64,000 nucleotides of DNA from Nemophila menziesii (Eukaryota; Streptophyta; Magnoliopsida; Boraginales; Hydrophyllaceae), in contig JARWIR010000017.1 in assembly GCA_029959085.1 (NCBI GenBank), forward strand, positions 19,395,507-19,459,506, read 5' to 3'. Below are positions 34,252-43,469 of the stretch, piece after piece. The position numbers were made by a program, and so were the translations under genes. Each line of letters begins with the position of its first letter. Positions within the stretch are counted from its first letter, which is position 1. The notes beneath the pieces were generated by a model, which saw only the letters and a program-made list of their open reading frames with translations, did no database searches and was not told the origin of the DNA.

Positions 34252-34699
34252 GGGGGTGTATTCAACTGAGAGTCTGTTGGATTTTTTTAGACTTTAAAAG
34301 TCTAGAGGTATTCAATCAAGATTTTTAAAAGTCTATTAAAATCTTGAGGTATTCAATCTAGATTTTAAAAACTCTTTTAAAATCTAGATGTATTCAATTA
34401 AGACTATTTTTAAATCCATTAAAATTTTGGGGGTATTCAAAAGTTAATGGACTTTCCAAGTCATTGGACTTTTATGGGAGTTTAAGGATCTAGTATAAAT
34501 AAAAATGTTTTCTACAAATCCTTTGGCAGAAACAGAGATTTTATAAACTCTAACCAAAATAACGCCTGAGGTAAAAAGAAAATCATAAACTATTTTATAA
34601 TTATTCTAATACCTAATCTTTTATGTCCGTATATTTCTAATAGATTGGGATTGGAATTTATTAATTAGTGGATGAGTATGAAAGAATTTTTTTTTCAAT

Positions 34700-35135
34700 G
34701 CCAAGGTGAAGAGATGGGTTTTTAGATTTTATCATGCGTCATTGTTTTCTTTTTTTCAAATTGTAAAGGAATTATTTATTATTTTTTTTCAATGCAAGGA
34801 TAAAGAGATGGGTTTTAGGTTATCATCTTTCGTTGTTTTTTTCTCAAACAGTTTTTTAGTAGGAATGAATTCAGTTTGTTTTCTTTTCCATTACCAAGGT
34901 GAAAAGATGGGTTTTTAGGTTTTATCATGTTCCATTATTTTTTTTTCCTGACTGTAAAGAATTTCTTTTAGTTTTCTTTTTCCAATGCTCAGATGGGTTT
35001 AATGTTTTACCATATTTCTTTTTCCAATTTCTTTTTCCTGAATGAAGGAATTCTTTTTCTTTTTGTTTTCCAATGCGAGGTTGAACAGATGGGTTTTAGG
35101 TTTCATCAAGTTTCGTTGTTTAATAGTTTTTCATT
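34700..35135 (+). repeat. Five imperfect 95-bp tandem repeats inside the MITE
   Basis: The core gatgggttt(ta) occurs at 34,713, 34,807, 34,906, 34,992 and 35,088, that is at spacings of 94, 99, 86 and 96 bp. Each is preceded by caatgc(a)agg-type sequence and followed by a ttatcat...cgttg-type stretch and T-rich tract. Confidence 0.75.
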
Positions 35136-35521
35136 TTTTATTTTTTCTTTTTTTCTCTAAATTTTTTCAATGTTTTTATGTATATATTTTTTATTTTAAA
35201 ATTTATTATTTATTTAATATTCAGAAGATAAAATCAGAATTACAAACTGAAAATAAAAATTGAATCGTCCATCATGGTGGATGAATATTTTAATTTGTTA
35301 AATTATTTAAATGGATGTAATCTTATTTTTTAGAAAAAGATTAAAATCTATTACAATCCGTTAAAATCCTTTAAAATCTTTACATAAGAATCCATTAAAT
35401 TCTGTATAGAATTAAAAAGAATCTTATAAACTCTACATGGAATTAAAACAATCCGTAGAATTTGCAAAGTCTATTACTTTTAAAAATCCAAAAAAATCCA
35501 ACAAACTCCCAGTTGAATACA

Positions 35522-35541
35522 CCCCCCCCCCCCCCCCCCCC
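35522..35541 (+). repeat. C20 homopolymer at the MITE right end
   Basis: Twenty C in a row where the left end has five G. This is expansion of the MITE terminus by slippage, or an assembly length error; either way the true TIR is the first five bases. Confidence 0.9.
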
Positions 35542-35544
35542 TTA

Positions 35545-35940
35545 GTTATTTTGTGTTATAATCAGTAATTTTCTATTAAGACTCAATGATTTTGTATTGA
35601 TATTTTATATTTTAAACAATACTTAGTGGTACCAACAAAAAATCATTGATTTCGAAATAATACTTAGTGATTTTAAAATAATACTCAGTAAAACAATTAA
35701 CTAGAGAATTCACCAACCAAAATCGCTACTAAGATAATTCACTAAGTATTAAGCAAAATTCACCAAGTATTGACATAAAAAACTAAGTGTTACACAAAAA
35801 TCGTTGATTATTAACATAAGATCATTATGTATTAATGAAAGATTCCCAAGTATCACGCAAAATCATTAAGTATTTATATAAAATCACTAAGTATTACACA
35901 AAAACCACAGAGTAGTCACTGTGTACTCGATCTTTCATAA
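35545..35940 (-). repeat. Foldback right arm, H2
   Basis: Reverse-complement minisatellite (aaaatcactaagtattacac and variants) from about 35,640, equal to 15,340-15,600 of H1. It is followed by ctccatggataaagctcgctcgaagcttcacg, which matches 15,620-15,650. Confidence 0.65.
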
Positions 35941-36525
35941 GTTTATTTCACGAAACTCCATGGATAAAGCTCGCTCGAAGCTTCACGAAATATATTAAAA
36001 CGGAAACAAAGCTTCACAAAACAAAACCAACACTTTAAAAACCTTCACTCCATAAATGAACCCTTCACTTGACGAATCTATATAGTGGTTGGGATGAAAC
36101 CTAAACTCCATGCGTGAGAGAGGATACATTAATGGAGTTTATTTTGTTTAAATCGTTAATGAAGAGTGTGGAGATTTTACAAATAAGAGGAGAAAGAGAA
36201 CAGAGAAAGATGAGAGAATGAGATACAAAAATAGATAAAAAGAAAAAGAATAAGTGGGGTGGAAGATTTTTTTATATATATAGTAATTTTAAAGGTATAT
36301 CAGATAGTGGTGACATAGATGTATAACGTTAAATTTTATAAGTGGTCTTAAATATATATTTAATGGCGGTTATTTAAAACCCAGTTTTTTTTTACCCCAC
36401 ATATAATCCAGACCCAATACACTATAATATTCTTTTATTAACCCATGTATGGAAAGAGAAAAAATAACAAAATAGTTACACAACCTGTCTCTTCTAACCA
36501 AGATAATAATAATGTTCTACACCAA

Positions 36526-37490
36526 GCCGTCGTCCGGACCTACTGATCAGCGGCAGGGATCATCACAGGAACCTGCTGCACTTGGAGCGACGGGAATTAA
36601 ACGATGGATCGAAGGAAACCTTAACTGTAACGCGCGAATTTCAGGTTTCGAATGGCCATACGTTTTTGTCTCTGCATTGTGGACAATATGGATCAAACGG
36701 AACAACTTTATTTACAACAATCTAGATAAACTTCCCCACAAACGCGAGCTTAGAAGTGAGATCTTAACAATGGCTGCAAATTTTGTCTTGGCTTGGGGCA
36801 AGCACATAGATGGCGGAGTAGTCAAATTAGCGTCAAATACTATGGTTATTTGGACCAAACCTTGTGACGGGGTCAAGTTAAATATTGACGGAAGCTATTT
36901 TGCTGAGGAAAATGCGGCAGGTATTGGTGGTATTCTTCGTGATAAATATGGGTTTTGCATTGCTGGTTTTTTGGGCCCTTGTTTGGCAATTTCTCCTATT
37001 ATCTCAGAAACTTATGCTTTACTTTAAGGTATCAAATGGGCTATTAGCAAAGATTATAGTGAGATGGTTATTGAAATAGATTCGAAGGAACTCCACGCGC
37101 TAGTGAAGGGCGGTGGGAGTTCAGCTCATTATGAGAGGGACTCGGGGAAGTTTCACGCGCTAGTGAAGGGCGGTGGAAACTTAGGTAGTCGCCATGTTTC
37201 AGCCTTAGAGGAATGCCATGATCTATTGAAAAAATACCCCAAGTTCGAACTAAACTTCGTTTATCGGGAAGCTAACTTTTGTGCGGACAAATTAGCAAAG
37301 GAAGGGGCTCGAATGACCACGCAACCTATGGACTTCAAGGATCCTCCGGAATACCTGTGGCAACATATTACGAGAGACAGGAACGAGTGTGAAACTGCAA
37401 GAGTTGTTTTAGATTAATAAAGGCTTTGTTAATGTTGTAATAATTGTTTCTTAACGACTCTTTTGAGTCTCCTATGTATGCAAAAAGAAA
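36526..37490 (+). pseudogene. LINE-derived RNase H domain protein fragment
   Basis: Read on the plus strand: SALWTIWIKRNNFIYNN (end of the zf-RVT region), then an RVT_3-type RNase H domain with VKLNIDGSYF (first catalytic Asp), GIGGILRDKYG, then ETYALL with a TAA stop at 37,025, then VIEIDSKELHALVKGGG with the next Asp and VYREANFCADKLAKEG at the end. Plant LINEs and their domesticated relatives carry this domain to remove RNA. A 23-bp direct repeat (37,094 and 37,154) has duplicated part of the middle. The 3' end (gcaaaaagaaaaag) looks like a decayed poly-A tail. It replaces about 330 bp of the host unit. Confidence 0.8.
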
Positions 37491-37513
37491 AAGTTAATTC
37501 CTGTAATAGTAAC

Positions 37514-37516
37514 TAA
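37514..37516. repeat. TSD TAA, left (Tourist-like MITE)
   Basis: TAA before GTGCCTG; partner 37,749-37,751. H1 shows the empty site gtaactaaattatatag (about 826). Confidence 0.8.
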
Positions 37517-37748
37517 GTGCCTGTTTGGGACTACTTTTTAAAATAATCACTTAAAATGATTTTATCTCTATAGCAATATTTTAGACTCTTAAAATCACTT
37601 TTAAGGAAAATAAATAGATTAGTGATTATTAAAATAATCACTTAAAGTTATTTTAGATGTCAAAATATTTTTTAATATATTCTACAAATAATTTAATTTT
37701 AATCAAAAAGAGCTTTTAGCTCCAACATAATCAATCTCAAACGGGCTC
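37517..37748. mobile_element. 232-bp Tourist-like MITE
   Basis: Ends GTGCCTGTTTGGGA and, inverted, GAGCCCGTTTGAGA: 11 of 14 bases pair. Flanked by TAA and with an empty site in H1. Tourist-type MITEs (PIF/Harbinger derivatives) have GGGCCTGTTTGG-like ends and TAA/TTA targets. A second inverted pair (aaaataatcacttaaa) lies inside. No coding capacity. Confidence 0.8.
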
Positions 37749-37751
37749 TAA

Positions 37752-37966
37752 ATTACATAGAAATACTCATATATTTAAAGACCATCCCTCAAACTCTTGA
37801 ATCCGCCAATGTATATTGTAATTATGTAATTTTGTTTAACAAAAACATATCAATTTGTGAAATTTTGATATATTAAGATTTGAATTGGAAGTTTTATTTT
37901 TTGTTTTAAGCAATTAAAACTAGAATATTGATTATGTTTGGTTCATTTATATTAACTAAGATATCA
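37752..37966. other. Host-unit stretch, no gene
   Basis: Matches 830-1,040 of H1 (aaatactcat, aagttttattttttgttttaagcaatt). AT-rich and non-coding. It ends with TCA at 37,964-37,966, the left target duplication of the CACTA MITE. Confidence 0.6.
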
Positions 37967-38236
37967 CACTACAAGAAAGGTTATCTTTAGCGGCATAAAA
38001 ATTTACCATTAAAAGTCTTAATTTTGCCTATATTTGTACGCCGCAATAAGTTTGTCTCTAAAGACACCTTTTGTACCAAATTATTTGTTAGTGCCTCTAT
38101 TGACTTTATCTTTAGCGGCAAATATTGCCACCAAAAATATAACTATATGTCATTTTAGTGTTTAAAAATATCATTAAAGGCCATTTTAGTGTTGTTGCAA
38201 TATACCTCGTCTCTAATGATACTATTTCTTGTAGTG
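37967..38236. mobile_element. 270-bp CACTA-type MITE, TSD TCA
   Basis: Starts CACTACAAGAAA and ends TTTCTTGTAGTG, a perfect 12-bp inverted repeat of CACTA (En/Spm) type, flanked by TCA (37,964-37,966 and 38,237-38,239), the 3-bp duplication expected for that superfamily. The inside has the subterminal motif tctttagcggca(aa) near both ends. It encodes nothing and is absent from the same place in H1. Confidence 0.9.
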
Positions 38237-38239
38237 TCA

Positions 38240-39100
38240 ACAATGTTATTCTAGATTTTTTGGTAATGCTAATTTTTAGTAAACTCTTTTATTAAATGAA
38301 TTTTCATTTATAATAATTAGTATTAAACACAACTAATTTAAATTTTATTCATGCATTTCTTAATACAAAAAAAATTATTGATAATGACATTTCATCAAAG
38401 GAGAATTTTCTCGGTAAGTCTTAGATCTCTAATTGGTGATAAACTTGAATAGAGGGTGATAAGATTAAATCGGTTATTAACTTCAATAGAACATGATAAG
38501 ATAAATATGCAATTGAATAAAAAAATCTAAAGTATTTTCATGTAGTAATCTATAATTTTTAAGATTAATTTAATCTTGAAATTATTTCAAGTTAAATACT
38601 TATACTTTAACCTGATTTGTGACTCCTATGAATAGATAGAGAAAATAACATTTGAAAATTATTAGATAAAAACTTTATATGTATAATTCTTTTTTTTAAA
38701 GTTATTGAAAGTGTATAATATAACATTCCATCTCATCTTATTTTAAATTCGATTACTAGATCTAGACTCTTTGCAACTATATTCTGAAATCTAATATGTT
38801 AGGATTAATATATTATTTTTAATGTCTTGTTTTCCATCACTTCCCTTAGCTATGACATATATTAAAATTTAAGGACTCTAGATTACAGTTGAAGCTTACA
38901 TAATCTAATTATTAATTGCAAAACATTTTTCTTTGCCAAGCCTGAAATTCATTTTTATTTTTTTGGACGGAAAGGCTGAATTTGTTTATATTGTATAATT
39001 ATTGGATTATGCTATAAGTTATAACTTCCACACTGGATCTGCTTTGGTGGTAGAATTAATTTTTTAATGCATTTACTTGACGTATTGTTATTGCTTCTTT
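38240..39100. other. AT-rich intron-like part of H3
   Basis: Aligns with about 1,110-1,830 of H1. It ends with cttctttgtag at 39,104, which looks like a splice acceptor in front of the exon described next. No coding sequence. Confidence 0.5.
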
Positions 39101-39103
39101 GTA

Positions 39104-39285
39104 GGCTGGTCTTGTTTATGTAATGTTCAAAGTCTACGTAAAGAATTCAAGGACATAGTGGAATATGGAAATTGCAAAAAACTACATGCCAATAACATAC
39201 TGTATTTTACGTGTGCAAAGAAAAATATGAGATGTTCTTCATGTAAGAATGACATCACTGAGAAGGCGCATGTAATGTAAAATTA
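39104..39285 (+). pseudogene. Mutator-like transposase DNA-binding exon, H3
   Basis: Preceded by the acceptor-like tttgtag. The frame reads LRKEFKDIVEYGNCKKLHAN, then YFTCAKKNMRCSSCKND. MuDR-type N-terminal domains (DBD_Tnp_Mut) have the pattern F.....eFk..v..ya...g..l.f.kN...r....C....CpWri; the EFKD start, the C and the C-x2-C spacing fit fairly well. Together with the next exon-like piece it supports a decayed MULE transposase. H1 and H2 have lost this exon. The similarity is moderate, so other zinc-binding DNA-binding proteins stay possible. Confidence 0.42.
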
Positions 39286-39337
39286 TTGATTTAATCACAG
39301 GATTGTGATTGATTGTTGATAATTTGGTTATGACAGA

Positions 39338-39700
39338 TGAATAAGGATTTGGAGAGTATGATCAAGATGTTGCAGAAACTGGTAGAAGATGAAATTGTTG
39401 TGAACAGGTAAGTGAAGACAGAGGAAATGAGGGTGAGGCTAATGCTCATGTAGTTGTTGTAGAAGAAGGAGATGTAAAGAAAGCTGTTGTTAAATCCAAA
39501 ATCGCAAGTAGCAACTCAATTTGTTGAGGAGAAAGAGGAGAAATTATCTGATGGATAATCCAACTTACTCACCAAAAGATATAGTGGAATATATTCACAT
39601 CAAACATGGGATAATCTTACCATACAAGCAAGCATGGTGAGCAAAGGGGAAAAATTAAATTCTCTCCGTGATGACTAGTTTTTCACTACTTCACAAATTA
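39338..39700 (+). pseudogene. Mutator-like transposase linker exon, H3
   Basis: Opens after ...tatgacag (39,337), reads KDLESMIKMLQKLVEDEIVV and reaches a donor-like cag|gtaagtg near 39,410. After a further 150 bp of acidic coding-like sequence comes NPTYSPKDIVEYIHIKHG and ILPYKQAW (frame broken by a stop in gatggataatcc). The second part equals the H2 fragment at 16,768. In MULE transposases such a 'P..I...i...yg..l.Y.kAW' block links the DNA-binding domain to the catalytic core. No DDE core follows. Confidence 0.5.
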
Positions 39701-40205
39701 AAAAGATCCTCTATTTATCATCGCATTAAAAAGATCCTTATTCATGTCATTTCAACAAAGGATAACAATTCGTGTAATTAAATATTTAGTTATAATTATA
39801 AGATCTCAAGTTGTTTATAGGCTTGATAAATGATATTTTACATTAAATTATTTATACTTTGTATCTATTCTATTTATACGTTAACTATCGTTCGAATAAA
39901 GTGTACAATTGAACTTTGGACCTTACTTCATTGATTTTGCTCTGTGAAACCAATTTAACATGTAGTGAAGGAGCCTCATTTAGGGAACACTGCACAGAGC
40001 TTACGAAAATAAGGCCTCAGATTTTTCTGGTATTGTTGCATCAAAGGAGGGTGAGGTAAAACAAGCAATTCAACTTTATAATTTTGTGTAATAAGTGGTA
40101 ATTAAAGTGGTTAGAATAAAAGTATATCACCTACAAAATGAGCTCCTAATGGTATTGTAGATAGTTGATATGTTAAGATATAAGGTGTGAAAGTTAATAA
40201 AAACA
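39700..40205. repeat. Host block with exon-like fragment, H3 left part
   Basis: Matches 3,000-3,490 and 17,000-17,490. The exon-like fragment at 39,950-40,070 keeps IQLYNFV at its end. The block is cut at about 40,205 by a LINE fragment and resumes at about 40,790 with aataagaaaaatagcattgg; about 85 bp of host sequence is missing at the join. Confidence 0.65.
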
Positions 40206-40789
40206 CTAGATTATAGTTTGGATGGCGCTTTTGGGTCGATTGAGGACAAAGGATTGTCTAAATTTCATGGAGATAGACGATCCTACTTGTCCGTTTTGTG
40301 GAGATGATTTTGAGACTTCGAGTCACTTATTTTTCGAGTGCGGTTCCACACTTATTTTGGCGATATGTGAGACAATGGTTGAGTATCCCGAGAGAGATGA
40401 ACACTATATTGAGTTTTCTCAAATGGATCAAAAAGACAAAGGCAAGAGCGGGTTGGAGAAGAAAAGTGTGATGTATGGGTTTTGTCGCAACGGTTTACTT
40501 TATTTGGACTGCACGGAACAAGCAAGTTCACGACGGAGTGGTCACTACACATGACACCATTCTCAAGGGAATTCAAAATTTGCCTTGTAACCTCATCTTC
40601 CATTTTTGAATCATAATGGTTTTTATTATATGTACATTGATATCTATTTCGTAGGAGCTAGAATTGGGTAGGACTACACTTAGCATTCTGCTACAGTAGC
40701 ATTTTTGTACCGTTCATACCGAATGTACAGTTTACAGTCGCTTTTGACTGTCTTTTTAATATATTATTCACCCGACCAAAAAAATACTC
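40206..40789 (+). mobile_element. 5'-truncated LINE with zf-RVT domain and poly-A end
   Basis: The frame reads LLGRLRTKDCLNFMEIDD, CPFCGDDFETSSHLFFECG and, in a second frame, VYFIWTARNKQVHDG, which is the zf-RVT zinc-binding region at the end of plant LINE ORF2 (C-x2-C ... H-x4-C). The ORF ends at about 40,608, followed by a 3' UTR and cccgaccaaaaaaa as poly-A tail. 5' truncation to the last 0.6 kb is the usual fate of LINE copies. The flanks do not show a clean target duplication. Confidence 0.8.
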
Positions 40790-42077
40790 GAATAAGAAAA
40801 ATAGCATTGGTCTAACAAGATCCAAAGATGATGAAAGAGGAATCCCCCTATAAATGTTACTGATTGTAACTAGTTGTAGTACAAGGGCATTAGGATATGG
40901 CTAATTTTAGGTAAAATTCCTCTTGTATTTCTTAATAGGCTTTAGTGCTACACTACTGTATATTTTTTAGCCATGGTATGCTTATGATATTTGTAATGTT
41001 TAATATTGATTATTTACCCATTCGGAAAAAAGATGCTCACACTTAGTTGAATTACATCCTCGGGTTCTTTTATGTGCACGCATTTATAACCTACTATGTT
41101 CTCTTTTGGGAGACATATATCTTGTATAATTACCCCTCGAGCAAGGGGATTATAAGATTCCATTTCGTGATCGTTGGTTCAAGTCCAATCAAATTATAAT
41201 AATGTTTACCTAGGAACACGTAAGCATTACTTCAACATTCCCATCACAATCATAGGAAGATTTACCATCTATCTCCAACTCGATGACTCAGAAGATGTAA
41301 GAGATAGTGCACAGCCGTGTATATACATGATGATGAGAGTACACAAGCTAAACATATTCGCCACCATGGGTAGATACATCAAATGACATTATTGAATCCT
41401 TTCCATCAAACGTGAAATCATGTTTTGAGTTATATAGAGTAAATGCATTTTCTTGAGTCCATGTAGCTTATTTATCTGATCAAGTAGTTTCTCATCTATT
41501 AGATTTTTTGGATAGCGAACATGATATTTATTTCATATTTATTGTTTTCATTGCATTATAATACTTATGAATATCGTAACTAAGGAAAATTGTGTATTTC
41601 ACCTAAAAACTTCCCATATATTTTAAATTTGTATGTACTATACATGTAACAATATTAGCTAATAGGATGGTTAATCTATTAATGACAATTTTAAGCAACG
41701 TGACTTGATAGAATAAGATTTATTTTAAAGAATTTTTAAAATGAAATAACATTTAGGAGTACCATTTGAGATTTGGGAGAGATTCTTTACCACTAACCAT
41801 TTATGTCATTATTATCAATCATCAAAGAGTAACATAATACTAAAATAACCTTTTTTATTTTTTATACATACAACTAAAAGTCAAAACTTAAATTCAATTT
41901 TATAAACCTAAAAACAATATCATTCATATATTTTTCTCACTTTTTAGTTGATCGTCATGCCATTATCGCGATTTTGTTACCATTATCTTTTCTCTATCTA
42001 TTTTATTTGTTAAATTGCAAACTCAACTAAAATTTGAACCGTTATGAGAAGGCATTATATGAGATTTATATTTCAAC
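40790..42077. repeat. Host block, H3 right part, and TRIM LTR-like stretch
   Basis: Continues the host block through ttcgccaccatgggtag (empty site of the 18,112 element) and aagatttattttaaag (empty site of the 9,423 solo LTR) to the TRIM LTR-like part that ends at tttcaaca (42,071-42,078). The PBS half of the TRIM is deleted here: sequence jumps from gtggtggtgat to ttttcaaagtag. No gene. Confidence 0.65.
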
Positions 42078-42501
42078 ACGCCCCATCACGTGCAAACTTA
42101 GATGGAGAGATAAATAAATTTAAATCTTGCACTCTCAAATTTATGGTGCGTGGTGGTGATTTTTCAAAGTAGTTTGGTTGATTCAGATAAAATTTAATCT
42201 AGACGTTTGAATCTAAGTACTCATTAACTATAAAAAATGTAGTTATAGAATGAGTTTTGAGATGTATATGAAGTGAGTACACAAGAAATTGTGTAAGAAC
42301 ATTTCTAACATTCGTTATACTTTAGTTCGTAATTCTTGAAGGTTAAAGATCAATCGCTCAATATCAAATTCTTGTATGTGAAAAAATTTTCGAATGATTT
42401 CTGATCTACGTTGTCTGAAGAAGAACTGTTAATATGTACGAATTGAATTACTAAGGAACATTCAAATAAAACGGGGATTTGTAAATAGGAAATGTTAACA
42501 A

Positions 42502-42660
42502 CATGGTAAGCGCTACAAGCTAATAAGGATGCGTCAAAAAGTAAGGCTTTTTCCGATTTGGATCCAATATGAATTGCTGCTATTGTGTGAAATTCATCTC
42601 GAGGTAATAAGTCGTCGTTAGATAATTTTGGGTTGTAGTCTAATTGGTATTGTTGCTAGG
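42502..42660 (-). pseudogene. Conserved minus-strand exon 1, H3 copy
   Basis: Minus strand: LSNDDLLPRDEFHTIAAIHI then GSKSEKALLFDASLL and SAYH. It differs from H2 at several residues yet keeps the frame through most of the exon. The donor CAG|GT of H1 and H2 is altered to CATG|TT. Upstream on the minus strand it connects to the stretch at 42,808-42,993. Confidence 0.5.
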
Positions 42661-42993
42661 ATAATCTACAAGTATCGATATTTATTGGTCCAAACAAAGA
42701 AAACATTCCTCTATACATGCTTCTATCTCGAGTAATCCAACATAGACATTCATATATTTATTACTACTAGAATCCACAAACTCCTTCCAATCTATGCTTT
42801 GGTGGACTTATGGTGGTGCAAGGTGAGCGTACAAAGTATCCATAATTATATCACGCCTGGACAGATTTAGGGGACACCCCCAATCTATCCCCATGTCACG
42901 GAGGGTCCAGTCATGTTCCTCTCGTAGTCGCTGGAGTCTAGTTCCTTGAATTTCTTTTAAACTTTTTACCACAATACAAGACTCTGTTATCAA
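42661..42993 (-). pseudogene. Upstream minus-strand exon, only in H3
   Basis: The minus strand reads ESCIVVKSLKEIQGTRLQRL, REEHDWTLRDMGIDWGCPLN and RRDIIMDTLYAHLAPP, a stop, then MNVYVGLLEIEACIEECF toward exon 1. H1 and H2 have lost this piece or replaced it. It adds to the unassigned minus-strand gene: charged and helical, no motif that I know. It could be the N-terminal side of the same captured gene. Confidence 0.35.
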
Positions 42994-43282
42994 ATTGAAA
43001 AGTACCTCTTTCTCTCATTCAATTCGTATGCTTGACTTCCATTCACATTTTTATTCAGTTCAGAAATAGTTAGTTGTGGAGGTTGTTGGGTATGCCCGAT
43101 CCACTGATTGTTCCATTCTTTCTCTTACAGGGGTTTATAAGATGTTTGGTAGAAGTTACTACCCCATTGTTGTTATCCCTAAGAGGCTTCCCAATAGTCG
43201 AATGGACCGAAATTTGGGAAATATCCTCCATACATCTTTAATGAAATTTCTTGATCCTTACCCTAAGTATAGAACATGTGGA
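42994..43282. other. Unassigned stretch between H3 and gypsy sequence
   Basis: Contains one open frame (43,076-43,312) without a family I recognise; in another frame it has hydrophobic words. It has no copy elsewhere in the window. A boundary piece of the rearrangement that ended H3 is likely. Confidence 0.3.
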
Positions 43283-43450
43283 AGAGACAAAAACCAAAAC
43301 ACAAACAATTAATTCTACTAAATGAAATAAACACAAAAACTTAACGATATAATCCCCGGCAGCGGCGCCAAAAACTTGGTCGCTTCTTTAGTGTTGATTT
43401 CTATCACAAGGACAACTATCCAGTGATACATAGATTCCTCCTCACTTTGA
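43283..43450 (-). mobile_element. Reversed gypsy LTR end with tRNA-Asp PBS
   Basis: On the minus strand, gcgacca (a family-type LTR end) is followed by agttt and TGGCGCCGCTGCCGGGGA (43,353-43,370), which fits the 3' end of plant tRNA-Asp with one mismatch, then an AT-rich leader to about 43,283. It is opposite in direction to the gypsy element that begins at 43,455. So it is a fragment of another copy or the result of an inversion. Confidence 0.65.
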
Positions 43451-43469
43451 AGATTGTAAAGCAATTTAT

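Larger units (their letters stand above)
34252..35541. mobile_element. 1.29-kb PIF/Harbinger-type MITE with long TIRs
   Basis: Starts GGGGGTGTATTCAACTGAGA and ends with the inverted copy (tcccagttgaatacaccccc), the inverted repeats extending about 55 bp with few mismatches. The flanking TTA duplication and the empty site in H1 show a clean insertion into the minisatellite. A TTA target and G-rich ends fit PIF/Harbinger derivatives. No transposase is encoded. Subterminal repeats with 'aaaatcttgaggtattcaat' recur at the left end, and a roughly 95-bp array fills the middle. Confidence 0.8.
16045..36341. repeat. Host repeat unit H2 (second copy, interrupted)
   Basis: Begins with gtggtcttaaat at 16,045 and has the same segment order as H1. 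It is interrupted by a gypsy element (18,112-22,516), a copia element (24,336-30,743) and a MITE (34,252-35,541). Compared with H1 and H3 it lacks the AT-rich intron-like part: about 1 kb is gone between 16,500 and 16,560. Its minus-strand exons and DUF1985-like module are the best preserved of the three. Confidence 0.75.
36342..42993. repeat. Host repeat unit H3 (third copy, interrupted, 3'-truncated)
   Basis: Starts with gtggtctta at 36,342. It keeps the AT-rich intron-like part, the Mutator-like exons, the exon-like block and minus-strand exon 1. It ends near 42,993, before the DUF1985-like gene, promoter block and foldback, because gypsy-derived sequence starts there. Insertions: LINE RNase H fragment, Tourist-like MITE, CACTA MITE, LINE 3' fragment. 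Confidence 0.75.

Noticed and set aside
39077..39280. A cellular zinc-finger gene at this exon
   Set aside because: Possible, but its place inside the host unit and the Mutator-like piece downstream fit a transposase exon better.
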